The position numbers were made by a program, and so were the translations under genes. A stretch of 64,000 nt of DNA from NCBI GenBank assembly GCA_951640165.1, contig OX621260.1, positions 15,580,001 to 15,644,000 of the forward strand, read 5' to 3'. The notes beneath the pieces were generated by a model. It worked only from the letters and a program-made list of their open reading frames with translations, had not been told where the DNA came from and ran no database searches. Shown piece after piece: positions 23,101 to 30,999 of the stretch. Each line of letters opens with the position of its first letter. The first letter of the stretch is position 1. Source of the DNA: Pseudoips prasinana (lineage: Eukaryota > Arthropoda > Insecta > Lepidoptera > Nolidae).

Positions 23101-26100
23101 CGGTCCCGCTTGTAGCCGTTCGGCAACAGTCGTTAAGCCATGAGAGGCCTAATGGGCGGTTTGAACAACTTTGAAACTATACCCTAGTTTCAGATGTTTA
23201 AGTTCCACACAGCAACTTTTCTTACTTACTTATCGCATGGGCAGTGGCCATGCGATAAGTAAGTAAGAAAAATTGCTGTGTGGTGACGGCATAGAATATC
23301 ATAACCTCATCTCATCCAGTGGGGGGCGTAGAAATCTTCCGAGGGAATATCTAGCAGAGAACGGGCAGCAGCGTTTTTATGTAAACTATGACCATCAAAT
23401 TGCGATCGCCAACCCGTGTGCCAAGCGTGGCGATTATGGCAATGTTCTTTGGGGAGGCTTTTGTCCAGCTGTGGACGTACTTTGGCTGACATGATGATGA
23501 TGAAGAAAAATACTCGCCTGATATTTGGGGTCGTCCTTAGTGGGTCCATACAGATCTTTAAGCGGAAACACATTATATTCCAAATCCGGGTTGATATCCA
23601 TCAAGAAGTTCTTCACATGTTTTATTCTTACCTCTACTGGTTCTATTAGTTCCCATAACGTTTTAGCTGCAATGACGGTTCAATTATAATTTCACTAGCT
23701 GTACCCCGCGTTAAACTTTATAAATTATAGCCTATGCGTTATTTGGATATATATATTACTACAAAGTTTTATCAAAATAATTTCCATAGTTTTTGAGGGA
23801 AACAGTACCAAACACCCATATCCATATACATCCATCATTCATCAAGGATTACAAAAATATTTAAACAATGAACATTATTAAAATATTAATTGACTTTCAA
23901 ATTATTGATACATAATAAAATTGCATGACCTAAGTGGCAGAATATGTTGGACTCTGCATGTTATAATAACATAAATATTCGATTGGACTTAACGCGCTAG
24001 TAACATAATACATGCAGAGTTACTCTTGCAAACTGGCTCAGTGAACAAGAAAATAGATAAATTTGACACGCTACCGAATTTAGGGTTACCATAGTTCGTG
24101 TGAGAGGAGTGAAAAAAATTACCCCAAATAATTGCTGGAGAACTCCAGCAATTCTACGGGGTAATCTTCATTTTTATACACTGCAAATCTCGCTCATTTG
24201 TTGTAAATCGCACTCAAAAAGGAGGATGGCAGCGAGATTTCATGAGATTGGACAAATTCATTAGAAATCTCATAATCCTGAAATATGGTCTGAAGTATTC
24301 TGTCTATGGTGAGTTGTAGAACAGTTTAGTCGCACGAGCGTTAATCCTACATCCCTTTATCGAACTCATGTTGTGCACTTCGAATTGCGACCCTTTGGCC
24401 TCCTACGCACTATACGGCTGGCCGCTTGCCGCAATGCGGCCAGCCGTGTGGCTGACCGTACTCAAATATTTGTACGAGAAAGTAGTTTTTATTCGCACTG
24501 TTATTATAATATTAATCTTAATGCCGTTAGCCGTACGGATGACCGCATTTCGGCTAACCGCATAGGGCATAGGAGGCGTAAGTTCATTGCTGCTTTATAG
24601 ACTCATTGTACATAGACTCAGGCCTGTTTCCCAGAAGAGTAGGCAGATACAACGAATTTCCATTTGTCACGATCTTTGCACACGTCTTTTGCCTCGATTA
24701 CTGTCATTATATTCTTTATATAAAGAATATAATGTAATGACAGACATAACCGGCGAGCATATATATGCTCGCCGGTTTAGGGTACTTCTGACCTGCTCTT
24801 TTTGGGAACGTCTCCGATTTGGTCAGAGAATGTTCGGCGAGGTCTTCCCCTTCCAGTTGTTTCATTCATCCTTTCTAAAAAGATCGATGCTGCTTTATAG
24901 CTGGATAAATGTTCCACCGGGGACAACATACTTGTTGTCTTGCCATCCGGGCAATAGTTAATATACCACAAGACGTATCCGCAAAGCATCACTTTAAAAA
25001 ATTGGGTATCATGACGTTACCTTCAATAGTGCTGTACCAAGTTGCAGTGTACGTTAGGGTAAACATAGACCTGTATACCAAGCGGAGTGAGATACACACC
25101 TATTGCACACGGCATAGCAATAAGCTGACGTCGGTACCAAGGACACTGACTAAAACATCCAAAACTACTCATGTTATGGCCTGCACAGTGTATAATATAC
25201 TATTGAGCATATCAAGTGCCCCAACCTTAATGAGTTTTAAAACTCGATTAAAACGGTGGCTTATCGAGCAATCGTTCTATTCCATTGATGAATTTATCAA
25301 TTTCAAATCTAATATGTTGACATAATAATATGTAATTTATGATTTTGACTTGCTGACTATGTTGTGACCTATTTTCTTTTTTATGTTTTTGAACAAATTA
25401 TTATGTATTTGACTCAAGTTTAGTTTATAGTATTTTTGATTTGACATATTTTGACATTGTTTAGACATTTAATATATTTTTGTAATCATTTTCATGACAT
25501 GTAAGAAATCTTACCAATAAATGACTAACTATTTGACTATTTGAATGTCTGCGAGGCTAACTCTAGTAATAACCAAACATTTCTAAAATATCCTTACACT
25601 GAATCATATTAACATCAGTGACGCCCACCGTGACTAGCTTGGTGGCGCGCAGAGCCGCTTGTGACAGCAACAGCTTGTGCCCATTGTGCAACCGGTCAAA
25701 TGTTCCTCCTAAAGCAACATTCTCATACGTTTTCACCACTTCACCAGAAACATCTTGTGGGAACTCTTGACAATCTAAACAAAAGAGGCGCCTAATTAGT
25801 CAGCAAATAGTCTTAATAACACAAATAATCTATAGTTAAATCGTGCATCATAATGCACGATTTAACTATAGATTATTTGTATTGTTTGAGCAAATTATAA
25901 GAAATTCGGCTAGGAGGACATTATTTGGTTCTCCTAGCCGAATTGCAGCCACGGCGGCCAGTCTCAATAGAGATTAGCCATCGGCGCGGAACATGTATAA
26001 TACCACCAACTCCCCGACTTCGGGGTGATACTGGAAAATTTTCCTTTATACAGAAAAGTACCAAAATCAATTTTGGCCCGACCCCGGATTTGAACCCTCG

Positions 26101-29100
26101 TTCTCTATGGATGAACACGCTACCGCTAGATTATTCAGCTAAAACTCAAGATAGTCAGGGTTTTGCTAGGCATAAGAACAGGTATAACAAATAACACTAA
26201 TACAAGGTGTAACAAAAAAAAGAGAACAAAAGGCGGCAGTGATCACTTATCATCACTTGCATGCTAGCTGTCCTTTGATATAAAAAAAACTTGAGAGGTG
26301 TCAAGGGACACCCGGATGGAACGAAGTTATTTCTTATTATTTATTATGTACAAAAAACCTGTATACACTCAACAAAAATAATCGTCGCGACACCACACTG
26401 TTCAATGCGAAATAGAAATGAAAATATCTGGCTTGCTTTCTATAAGAGAGAGAGAGAGAGAGAGACAGCGAAACATGCGCACGCCGCACAGCTGCAAAAA
26501 GTGTCGTGACAACTTTTCGTGAGAATTTTTTCCGTCTAGCCCCCTTTCACAACGCGCGATAAGGAACTTCGTTCCAATAAAAAAATATAAACAGGAGCTA
26601 AAAACTCACCAATAGTTTGTACTTTAAAGCCCTGTTTAAGGTTAGCTACGGTTCCTTGTAGCTTGTCTATGTCTTTAGTCAACTCACTATCATACAGTAT
26701 CATGTCTATGGGATAGTTAGTTTTTATTTCTTTTGCCATATCACTAGGCTTGAGCATTATTCTTACATCTAAATTACCACACTGAGCTGTAGCCTGAAAA
26801 TAAAAATTGTTAATCATTATTTTAAATACCCTCATTCAGAAACCAATCAGTATGACTGGACGTGTGGCGCAGCGGCTAAGACAGTCACCCCGCCGCTTCA
26901 TGTCGCGGGTTCGATTCCCGCGCCTCACAACTATTTGTGTGACCCATAAATAGTTGTTCTAAGTCTGGATGTAATTTGTGTCCGTCTATTATATGTTTGT
27001 AAAGTACCCCGTGGGATTAGATTTTCAAGTGCGAGCATGGTCTTTATAAAAAAAAAGTAACTGCATTCACAACTTATCTAGGCTAATATGCTATCACACT
27101 GGTTTCAGCCTATAGATGAATGTTTCATTAAAAAAAAAACATGTCCTCAAGAATGAAGAATAAGCATTAGGGAAAATTATGAAGTGCCTAATTTGAAATT
27201 AAAAGAAATTTGAGACATTCCACGAATTTTTTAACCTCCCCTTATATAATCCTACTAATGTTATAAATCCGAAAGTTTGTGAGTATGGATGGATGTATGG
27301 ATGTTTGTTACTTCTTCACACAAAAACTACCCAACGGATTTTGATAAAACTTTGTAGTAATATAGCTTATACATCCCAATAATACATAGGTTATTATTAA
27401 TAAATTTTTACGGTGGAAAAACTGTGGGGCACAGCTTGTTCTGTATAATTTAATATTGTAGTAAAAAGGATACCTTAGAATACACATTTTCTATTTGTTT
27501 GCTGATTGCTGGGAGTGCATTATCTGATCCTTTAACTTTCACATACAACACCTTCTGCACGAAATGGGAAGCCTTCTTACATACTGACTGTGCTTTCCCA
27601 ACACTTGATACGAACAATAGACCGTGGTTTGCCATGTCATCTGGAAAGTGTAAGCATTTTAGTTAAATGGAGTATGACAAATATTTAGTTACAGAGCTAC
27701 CCATCAAGCTACCCCAATCTGTCAAATTTCCCCAATTGAAAGTGAACCTTATGCTTATGTGATAAAGTTGAAAATCTATAAAAGAAATTTGACAGATTGG
27801 TGTAGGTTTGTAGTGTAGCGTTTGTACCATTGAACAATTTGATTCTTCATAAATATATGATATACAAGGTGCAACATAGTGGAATTAACTGACAATATTT
27901 TGCCTATGGAACTGTACAACATAATAATAATATATATAATAATAATATCCAGGGACATTATTCACAAACAGCCATCTGAGCCCAAACTAAGCCGAGCTTG
28001 TACTACAGAAACCAAATCACTGATTAATTACATATACTACTTTTCTTTTGTAAATCCATACTTATATACATAATAACATGGGTGACTCAGGACAAACAGA
28101 TATGCATGCAAATATCTGGCCTGGGTGGGAATCGAACCCACATAGTAGTAGCAATATATATAATCCTACCAATATTATAAATTAAAAGGTGTGTGAGTGA
28201 TATATGGATGTTTGTTACTCTTTCATGCAAAATCCTACTACCTACTATTCTACTAATATTATAAATGTGACAGTTTGTAAGTATAGATGTTTGTTACTCA
28301 TTAGCGCAAAAACAACCAAATGGATTTTGATGAAACTTTGTAGTAATATAGTGTATCTATCCAAATAACGCAGGCTATAATTTATAAAGTTTAACATGGG
28401 TGAAACCATTGGGTAAATCTAGTTAAATCTTATTTGTAATGTAATTGATTTTGATAGTAAGCACAGGTTTTGCTGGGAGATGACCCCAAAGGCAATAGAA
28501 AAAATTAAAGTAAATAGTGATTAACTTCATAGTATCTCTGCATTCATATCTATATATATAAAAATCAATGCCACTTTTCGTTGTAATGTTATAACTTTTT
28601 GACTTGATTTGGCTAATTTTAGTCTTGAATTGTTAGTGGAAGTCCAAGGAAGGTTTGTACGTAGAGAAAATTTAAAAATGTCTTGAAAAAGTGTTTAAAA
28701 TATTTTTTTGTTTGCATAAATGAACTTAATAATATTTTTTTTAATTACTATGTCTTATACGTAGCGAAGCACGTACTGGGCTGCTCGTACTATTTATAAA
28801 TGATATTCTTTTTACAGACTAACTTAAGATTTAGTGGAGATTTTACATTCATTCAATCCATGCTAAAATGAAGTATTGACTTTGTGAACCCACATAGGTG
28901 TCATGCTTTCTTGACCAACTTTGACTACAATACTTAGCTTGTTGTATTGACAACCAAATAAAATACAATAAGACAAAGACAAATCACTACTGAAACAACA
29001 TTTTCAATGGTATCTACAAAAAAAGCTCTGGTTTAAAAAAAAAAGAATACATAGCCTGCCTCATACAAGGTGTAACGTAAATAGTGGATGTGATTTAACC

Positions 29101-30999
29101 CTTAACCCTTTATTCAGCAGTGTGTATCTTTCTTTTTTATTGGTTTTGAACTTTAACTCAACAGTGTAGAGTTCAAATGATGGTGTCTAATATATTGACA
29201 GAGCTCTACAAAGGGTTAAACAGGCAGTGGACTATATGTACAAGACCACATGTATTTCAACCCTATCTCTTTGGAGAAGGTTCACAGACATTCTGGTTAA
29301 GGGTTAAGCCGGGCAATCTAATCATGCAACTGCAAGTGGATAGGTTTCGAGTTCTGGTCCTGGAGTCGCACTGACATAGTGGCGTTTTCATACAAGCACT
29401 TTATCACCTCGATATACCGGTAGTCGATTCGGCACCTTATGAGAGACCTCAGCACGGCCCATGTTTCGATAGAATCAAAGGCTTTCTCATAGTCCACAAA
29501 CGCTAAGCACAGTGGCTTGTTATACTCTTCGATCTTCTGTATAACTTGCCGCAGCGTATGTATGTGGTCTATGGTGCTAAAGCCTTTTCGGAAACCGGCT
29601 TGTTCGGGAGGCTGGAAGTCGTCAAACCTGCGCGCGAGACGGTTCGTAACGACCCTCGAAAACAACTTGTAAACATGGCCCAGCAGTGTGATGGGTCTAT
29701 AATTCTTCAATAGGGTTTTGTCGCCCTTTTTGAAGAAGAGCACCACCACACTCCTGTGCCATGCTTGTGGCGTTTGACCATCCAGTATGACGGAGTTAAA
29801 TAACTTCTGAAGGGCCCGTAGGATTGGTGTACCACCCACCTTCAGAAGCTCAGCTGTAACTCCATCATCACCAGGCGCTTTGTTGTTCTTGAGTTGTCTG
29901 AGAGCCATTCTAATCTCGTACAGGCTGACGTCCGGGATGTCTTCGGTGTAATGTCGGGTTAGTTGTGCTCTGGGATCTGAGGCATGACTTTGACAAAATT
30001 TATCAACTGATCATTATTCTCGTATGGCAGGTTCATTTATCATTATTATGAATTTTGCATGTTGATGTGTTCTATGTTGTTCAGTTTCAGATCAAATTAA
30101 GCCCCAAGACCATTATTTATGTTATAACCTGTATATAAATAGTTATAATAATATCTTAGGACATTATTCACACACTAAGGAGCACTTGTACCATGGAAAC
30201 CAGATAACTGATATACTACATAATATATTTCTTTTCTTTTGTAAATACATACTTATATAGATAATTACACCCAGACTAAGGACAAACAGACATGTTCATG
30301 CACACAAATATCTGTCCTGCAAGGCAAGTATTTTCCAACCATGGCACGGGCCTGTCAAATAGAATTTGTATTATAGCTTATCAATAGGTGTTATGGACAT
30401 CTTGACATCATTCATCAGCCCATACTAAAACTAAGATTTGACTTTGTGAACCCACATTGGTATCATGCATATTTGGCCAACTTTGACTATGATACTACAT
30501 TCAGCTCACTGGACTGACAATAGAATAATAAACAGTAAAATTATAAAGAAATTCTATAAAAACAACAGTTTTAACAGCATCTCCTGTGTGCAGACAAAAT
30601 AGTCTGCCTAGTTATGAAACCATACAATGTAATAGAATAAAATTTAAATACCTATTTTATTACATTTACTAAAACTATATTCTAATGTAACACTATTCTA
30701 TTCTAAACACAGAACTTAAGTAATTTTAATCACATGAAAGTCATGAAATAAATCACAAGTAAATAGCCTTTAAATTTGACATAAAAAACACACCAATCAC
30801 ATTCATGAACCAAAAATAGATTTAAAAAAAAGCATTAAAAATGAACAGAATTAAAAAAAAATTACTAAATAATTGCTTAGGTGATTTGATTTGTTCCTCA
30901 ATGCAACGACCTACCTGTAGGATTCATCACAAAAAAGTATGACACTATCGCTGAAAGCAAGACAATCGTAAAAGGCACTCCATATCTCATTCGTATCAT
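13918..30999 (-). CDS. COASY: Bifunctional coenzyme A synthase (PPAT + dephospho-CoA kinase), 10-exon model
   Basis: The protein catalyses the last two steps of CoA synthesis: 4'-phosphopantetheine to dephospho-CoA, then to CoA. Exons (minus): 30999-30915, 27640-27474, 26793-26610, 25774-25598, 23666-23518, 21250-21053, 18919-18831, 17601-17436, 15226-15044, 14124-13918. Total 1605 bp, 534 residues plus stop; the human protein is about 564 residues as recalled. All phases agree. Exon 4 has the nucleotidyl-transferase motif GGTFDRLHNGHK; exon 6 has VVSEET and the linker NQRMRLLGTLLRPP; exon 7 has the kinase P-loop GIAGGIASGKTSL; exon 8 INCDTIAHDLY; exons 9-10 complete the kinase fold (HANVVFSPQW near the end). 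Exon 1 encodes a hydrophobic segment (VPFTIVLLSAIVSYFFV) absent if translation starts at the exon 2 Met. Intron 5 uses a GC donor. No defect is visible. Confidence 0.9.
14193..14275 (-). repeat. Dispersed repeat fragment
   Basis: Contains ATGTTCGGGACTATTTACAAGCGC and CTACGCGAGTAAAAACC, of the family at 3770 and 8860. COASY intron 9. Confidence 0.55.
14500..14631. repeat. Fragment of the GGGTTCCGTA-type repeat
   Basis: Contains TTTAGTATTTGTTGCTGTAGCGGCAAC and GAGATTCAGCCTGGTAATAGACGGAC, matching the interior of 18450-18725. Confidence 0.6.
14632..14748. mobile_element. MITE with CAGCTACCC inverted ends
   Basis: GTACAGATACCAGTACATC at the left is inverted as GATGTGCTCGCGTCTGTAC at the right. 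Same family as 13135. COASY intron 9. Confidence 0.75.
14765..14936. mobile_element. MITE flanked by TTA duplications
   Basis: A copy of the 13693 family, with TTA at 14762-14764 and 14937-14939. Ends GGCCTCTTACCCACTATGCGG and GCATAGTACGTAGGAGACC. Confidence 0.7.
15044..15226 (-). CDS. COASY: COASY exon 9
   Basis: It runs from TTTTCAG/AGTCAACTG to GATGAG/GTAAAG. It encodes LLWPAILEEALSRA and VVFMEAAVMVRAHWYR, the dephospho-CoA kinase core. GC-rich compared with its surroundings. Confidence 0.9.
15582..15842 (-). repeat. tRNA-headed SINE, full length
   Basis: Inverse of 17125-17375. On the minus strand: head GGTCACCGTAGCCTAGTTGG, B-box GGTTCGAATCCC, tail ending in an ATT repeat. Confidence 0.8.
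15843..16289. other. COASY intron DNA
   Basis: No gene seen. The segment 15880-16000 (AATACTCTTTATTGTACACGC, GGGCGGTCTTATCGC) resembles the 22550-22620 segment and is probably an old repeat end. Confidence 0.35.
16290..16466 (+). mobile_element. Short Helitron-like element
   Basis: Starts CACACTAATATTATAAAGGCG and ends CGGGTAAAACCGCGGGGCACAGCTAG. COASY intron 8. Confidence 0.75.
16552..16775 (-). repeat. tRNA-headed SINE
   Basis: Minus strand: B-box GGTTCGATGCCC, then ATATTTGGGTGCATGAACATATCTG, then the ATACAAGCTC-type tail. Confidence 0.7.
16810..17060 (-). repeat. SINE head fragment with short hairpins
   Basis: Carries CCTGGGTGAGAATCGAACCC on the plus strand, followed by inverted pairs CCAAATGAATCG/CGATTCATTTGG and GGCATAAAATTAATC/GATTAATTTTATGCC. 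Confidence 0.5.
17125..17375 (+). repeat. tRNA-headed SINE, full length
   Basis: Head GTCACCGTAGTCTAGTTGGTAG, B-box GGTTCGAATCCC, body TGTGATGAGCACGAATATTTG. It lies just 3' of exon 8 in intron terms and is the twin of 15582-15842. Confidence 0.8.
17436..17601 (-). CDS. COASY: COASY exon 8
   Basis: The acceptor is TTTGTCAG and the donor AAG/GTGAGC. It encodes GAAIINCDTIAHDLYKPGLP, which follows the P-loop in dephospho-CoA kinases. Confidence 0.9.
17700..17990 (+). repeat. Dispersed repeat with GATCACCGCCGCCCATGG
   Basis: Three good copies in the window (also 19690-20000 and, inverted, 35985-36290). Shared: GTGTTGCTGACCCTTCCCCC and CTCGGAAACACAACAT-like segment. ORFs over it are not coding. 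Confidence 0.75.
18005..18130 (+). repeat. Dispersed repeat fragment
   Basis: Shares TGACATGGCTTAACGAC and GGGACCGACAGCTTAACGT with 22300-22440. Confidence 0.65.
18167..18206. repeat. Near-perfect palindrome
   Basis: TTGTAACAGTTACATAC and its inverse surround a 2-4 bp centre; a possible cruciform. Confidence 0.75.
18450..18725 (+). mobile_element. Inverted-end repeat bounded by GGGTTCCGTA
   Basis: Left part AGTACGAGTCGGACTCGCGC then AGGGTTCCGTACC; right end GGGTACGGAACCCTAA. A relative (different interior) lies at 60733-61150. Confidence 0.65.
18831..18919 (-). CDS. COASY: COASY exon 7 (kinase P-loop)
   Basis: The acceptor is TTCGCAG and the donor GTAAGT. It encodes IIGIAGGIASGKTSLTKKL, a Walker A motif, and ends in phase 2. 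Confidence 0.9.
18962..19279 (+). mobile_element. Helitron-like element
   Basis: Begins TCTATACATATAATAAAATCG, contains AGGTCGGGTCAACATATAGGG, and ends ACGGGTAAAACCACGGGGCACAGCTAG. It is about 40 bp from COASY exon 7. Confidence 0.75.
19283..19520 (+). repeat. Dispersed repeat (LINE-tail-like)
   Basis: AATAAAAAAGGTTTTTATTTACG then ATAGTCAGAACATGTTTGTAG. Directly abuts the Helitron-like end. Confidence 0.6.
19690..20000 (+). repeat. Dispersed repeat, copy 2 of the 17700 family
   Basis: TATCAGAGGGCGATAAACGAG then GTAAGTGATCACCACCGCCC. COASY intron 6. Confidence 0.75.
20001..20499. other. COASY intron DNA
   Basis: Nothing recognised apart from AT-rich sequence. Confidence 0.35.
20500..20590 (-). 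repeat. tRNA-like SINE head
   Basis: Plus strand GATTTGAACTTAGGACCTC and ACGCTACCGCTAGACCAA; the same head recurs at 20915-20985 and 26070-26135. Confidence 0.6.
20640..20840 (+). pseudogene. LINE ORF2 C-terminal zinc-knuckle fragment
   Basis: One frame reads CRGCIDNEETPAHVLLHCKS, a C-x2-C-x8-H-x4-C pattern like the C-terminal knuckle of LINE ORF2 proteins, then a stop. Isolated fragment in COASY intron 6. Confidence 0.6.
20910..20985 (-). repeat. tRNA-like SINE head
   Basis: GGATTTGAACTCAGGACCTC and CACGCTACCGCTAGACCAA on the plus strand. Sits within 70 bp of exon 6. Confidence 0.6.
21053..21250 (-). CDS. COASY: COASY exon 6 (end of PPAT domain and linker)
   Basis: The acceptor is CCTGCAG and the donor ACT/GTAAGA. 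It encodes LIVVSEETLRGANKINEKR and MRLLGTLLRPPT, exactly 66 codons. Confidence 0.9.
21285..21505 (-). repeat. SINE tail plus a different tRNA-like head
   Basis: The part 21290-21370 is the usual SINE tail. The part 21415-21500 has GGCGGGTCTCGAACCTGC and GCGCTCTGCGTTAAGATACGA, a tRNA-like head of another type. Confidence 0.6.
21755..22120 (-). repeat. Two SINE copies head to tail
   Basis: The copy at 21755-21950 carries CGGGGTACTTTACAAACATA and GGGTCACACAAATAGTTG. The copy at 21955-22120 carries GGACAAACAGACATGTTCATGC and GAGAATCGAACCCATGAC. Confidence 0.75.
22280..22510 (+). repeat. Dispersed repeat, with inverted partner at 23025-23165
   Basis: CAAGCCGCCCAGTAGGCC, GGGACCGACAGCTTAACGT, ACGGAGACGCTCAGAAAT. 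Short inverted piece also at 22705-22742. The two arms could pair. Confidence 0.7.
22790..23165 (-). pseudogene. LINE reverse transcriptase fragment and inverted repeat piece
   Basis: The minus frame over about 22900-23010 reads VFLGLTLNAKLQWAPQI, like the region after the catalytic domain of Jockey/RTE-type LINE reverse transcriptases. The segment 23025-23165 is the inverted copy of the 22300 repeat. Confidence 0.55.
23205..23283. repeat. 36-bp-arm hairpin
   Basis: Arms 23205-23240 and 23248-23283 (CCACACAGCAA ... TTGCTGTGTGG) around GCAGTGG; almost perfect. Confidence 0.9.
23518..23666 (-). CDS. COASY: COASY exon 5, followed by a GC donor
   Basis: The acceptor is CATTGCAG. It encodes VKNFLMDINPDLEYNVFPL and DLYGPTKDDPKYQ. 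The only frame-keeping 3' boundary is CAG/GCGAGT, a GC-AG intron. Confidence 0.88.
23693..23870 (-). mobile_element. Helitron-like element, decayed
   Basis: Minus strand ends TTTAACGCGGGGTACAGCTAG; interior has the AAACTTTGTAGTAATATAT segment. It lies 30 bp upstream of COASY exon 5. Confidence 0.65.
23871..24396. other. COASY intron 4 DNA
   Basis: AT-rich. A short inverted pair ATTGCTGGAG/CTCCAGCAAT at about 24130-24155 is the only structure noted. Confidence 0.4.
24397..24577. mobile_element. MITE, third copy of the GGCCTCCTACGCACTAT family
   Basis: Inverted ends GGCCTCCTACGCACTA and GGGCATAGGAGGC. Flanks TTT and GTA are no longer a clear duplication. Confidence 0.7.
24705..24777. repeat. 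Two adjacent perfect 30-bp palindromes
   Basis: The palindrome 24705-24734 is centred on TTTATATAAA; 24748-24777 runs AACCGGCGAGCAT...ATGCTCGCCGGTT. Each equals its own reverse complement. Confidence 0.9.
24905..25545 (+). pseudogene. LINE C-terminal end and 3' UTR
   Basis: From 25012 the frame has FKKLGIMTLPSIVLYQVAVY, YTKRSEIHTYCTRHSNKLTS and SFKTRLKRWLIEQSFYSIDE, then stop at 25323. This pattern (LxxLTLPS..Y, RxxxIHxYxTRxxNKL, FKxxLKxWL...FYS) is the tail of a lepidopteran LINE reverse transcriptase. A frameshift near 25010 separates it from the upstream RAIVNIPQDVSAKHHF remnant. Ends near the poly-A-like segment at 25520. COASY intron 4. Confidence 0.65.
25598..25774 (-). CDS. COASY: COASY exon 4 (PPAT nucleotide-binding motif)
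   Basis: The acceptor is TTGTTTAG and the donor AGT/GTAAGG. It encodes ENVALGGTFDRLHNGHKLLL, with the HxGH signature of nucleotidyl transferases. Confidence 0.92.
25821..25944. repeat. Two hairpins in COASY intron 3
   Basis: First: perfect 27-bp arms 25821-25847 and 25854-25880. Second: AATTCGGCTAGGAG 25903-25916 with its inverse at 25931-25944. Confidence 0.9.
25945..26150 (-). repeat. tRNA-like SINE with GATTTGAACCC head
   Basis: Plus strand GACCCCGGATTTGAACCCTC and ACGCTACCGCTAGA; body TATACAGAAAAGTACCAAAATC. Confidence 0.5.
26445..26465. repeat. (AG)n microsatellite
   Basis: About ten AG units. Confidence 0.9.
26610..26793 (-). CDS. COASY: COASY exon 3
   Basis: The acceptor is ATTTTCAG and the donor ATTG/GTGAGT. 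It encodes CGNLDVRIMLKPSDM through VANLKQGFKVQTI, N-terminal to the PPAT domain. Confidence 0.85.
26857..27045 (+). repeat. tRNA-headed SINE, well preserved
   Basis: Head GGACGTGTGGCGCAGCGGCTAAG, B-box GGTTCGATTCCC, body CAACTATTTGTGTGACCCATA, end AAAGTACCCCGTGGGATTAG. It lies within about 65 bp upstream of exon 3. Confidence 0.8.
27245..27440 (+). mobile_element. Short Helitron-like element
   Basis: ATCCTACTAATGTTATAAATC at the start and GTGGGGCACAGCTTG at the end (CTAG decayed). Confidence 0.7.
27474..27640 (-). CDS. COASY: COASY exon 2
   Basis: The acceptor is CTTTCCAG and the donor AAG/GTATCC (a weak donor). It contains MANHGLLFVSSVGKAQ, a possible alternative translation start resembling the start of other insect homologues. 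Confidence 0.8.
27689..27827. mobile_element. MITE with AGCTACCCCAATCTGTCAAAT ends
   Basis: Inverse arm AAATTTGACAGATTGGTGTAG at the right; family of 13135 and 44141. Confidence 0.75.
27935..28150 (-). repeat. tRNA-headed SINE
   Basis: Plus strand GGGACATTATTCACAAACAGCC, GTACTACAGAAACCA, then GGTGGGAATCGAACCCAC. Confidence 0.7.
28155..28425 (+). mobile_element. Two overlapping Helitron-like 5' ends and one 3' end
   Basis: Two starts (AATCCTACCAATATTATAAAT at 28161 and ATTCTACTAATATTATAAATG near 28248), one shared end TTTAACATGGGTGAAACCATTGGGTAAATCTAG. The outer copy was hit by or fused with the inner one. Confidence 0.65.
28549..28795 (+). mobile_element. Different Helitron-like family
   Basis: Starts TCTATATATATAAAAATCAATG and ends TACGTAGCGAAGCACGTACTGGGCTGCT; a short inverted GC stretch precedes the end. 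Confidence 0.5.
29095..29330 (+). repeat. Dispersed repeat (second copy of 4885 family)
   Basis: AACCCTTAACCCTTTATTCAGCAG then ACTCAACAGTGTAGAGTTCAAA. COASY intron 1. Confidence 0.5.
29318..29990 (-). pseudogene. RTE-type LINE reverse transcriptase fragment
   Basis: About 220 codons of open frame. Motifs in order: NNKAPGDDGV, KNYRPITLLGHVYKLFSRV, QAGFRKGFSTIDHIHTL, FVDYEKAFDSIE (first catalytic Asp present). The frame is cut before the FADD box at 29318, where other sequence begins. The motif set is that of the RTE clade. Upstream residues QSHASDPRAQLTRHYTEDIP (about 29920-29985) are in the same frame. It lies in COASY intron 1, same strand. Confidence 0.8.
30142..30360 (-). repeat. tRNA-headed SINE with damaged head
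   Basis: Plus strand ATCTTAGGACATTATTCACAC, GACAAACAGACATGTTCATGC; B-box region is lost. Confidence 0.65.
30361..30900. other. COASY intron 1 DNA
   Basis: AT-rich. The segment 30400-30490 (TTGACTTTGTGAACCCACAT...) is repeated at 28870-28930, so an old duplicated repeat is present. Confidence 0.4.
30915..30999 (-). CDS. COASY: Probable COASY exon 1 with hydrophobic anchor
   Basis: The ATG at 30999 (MIRMRYGVPF...) leads into 17 or so hydrophobic residues and MNPT, then donor CAG/GTAGGT in phase 1. It joins exon 2 in frame. If real, it gives a signal-anchor or mitochondrial outer-membrane-type N-terminus. It could instead belong to another short gene, as phase agreement happens by chance one time in three. 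Confidence 0.55.

Noticed and set aside
24368..24600. ORFs of 65 and 75 codons
   Set aside because: They are translations of the MITE at 24397-24577.
26857..26935. Possible tRNA gene
   Set aside because: Although the A and B boxes are good, it continues into a SINE body and recurs many times, so it is a SINE head.
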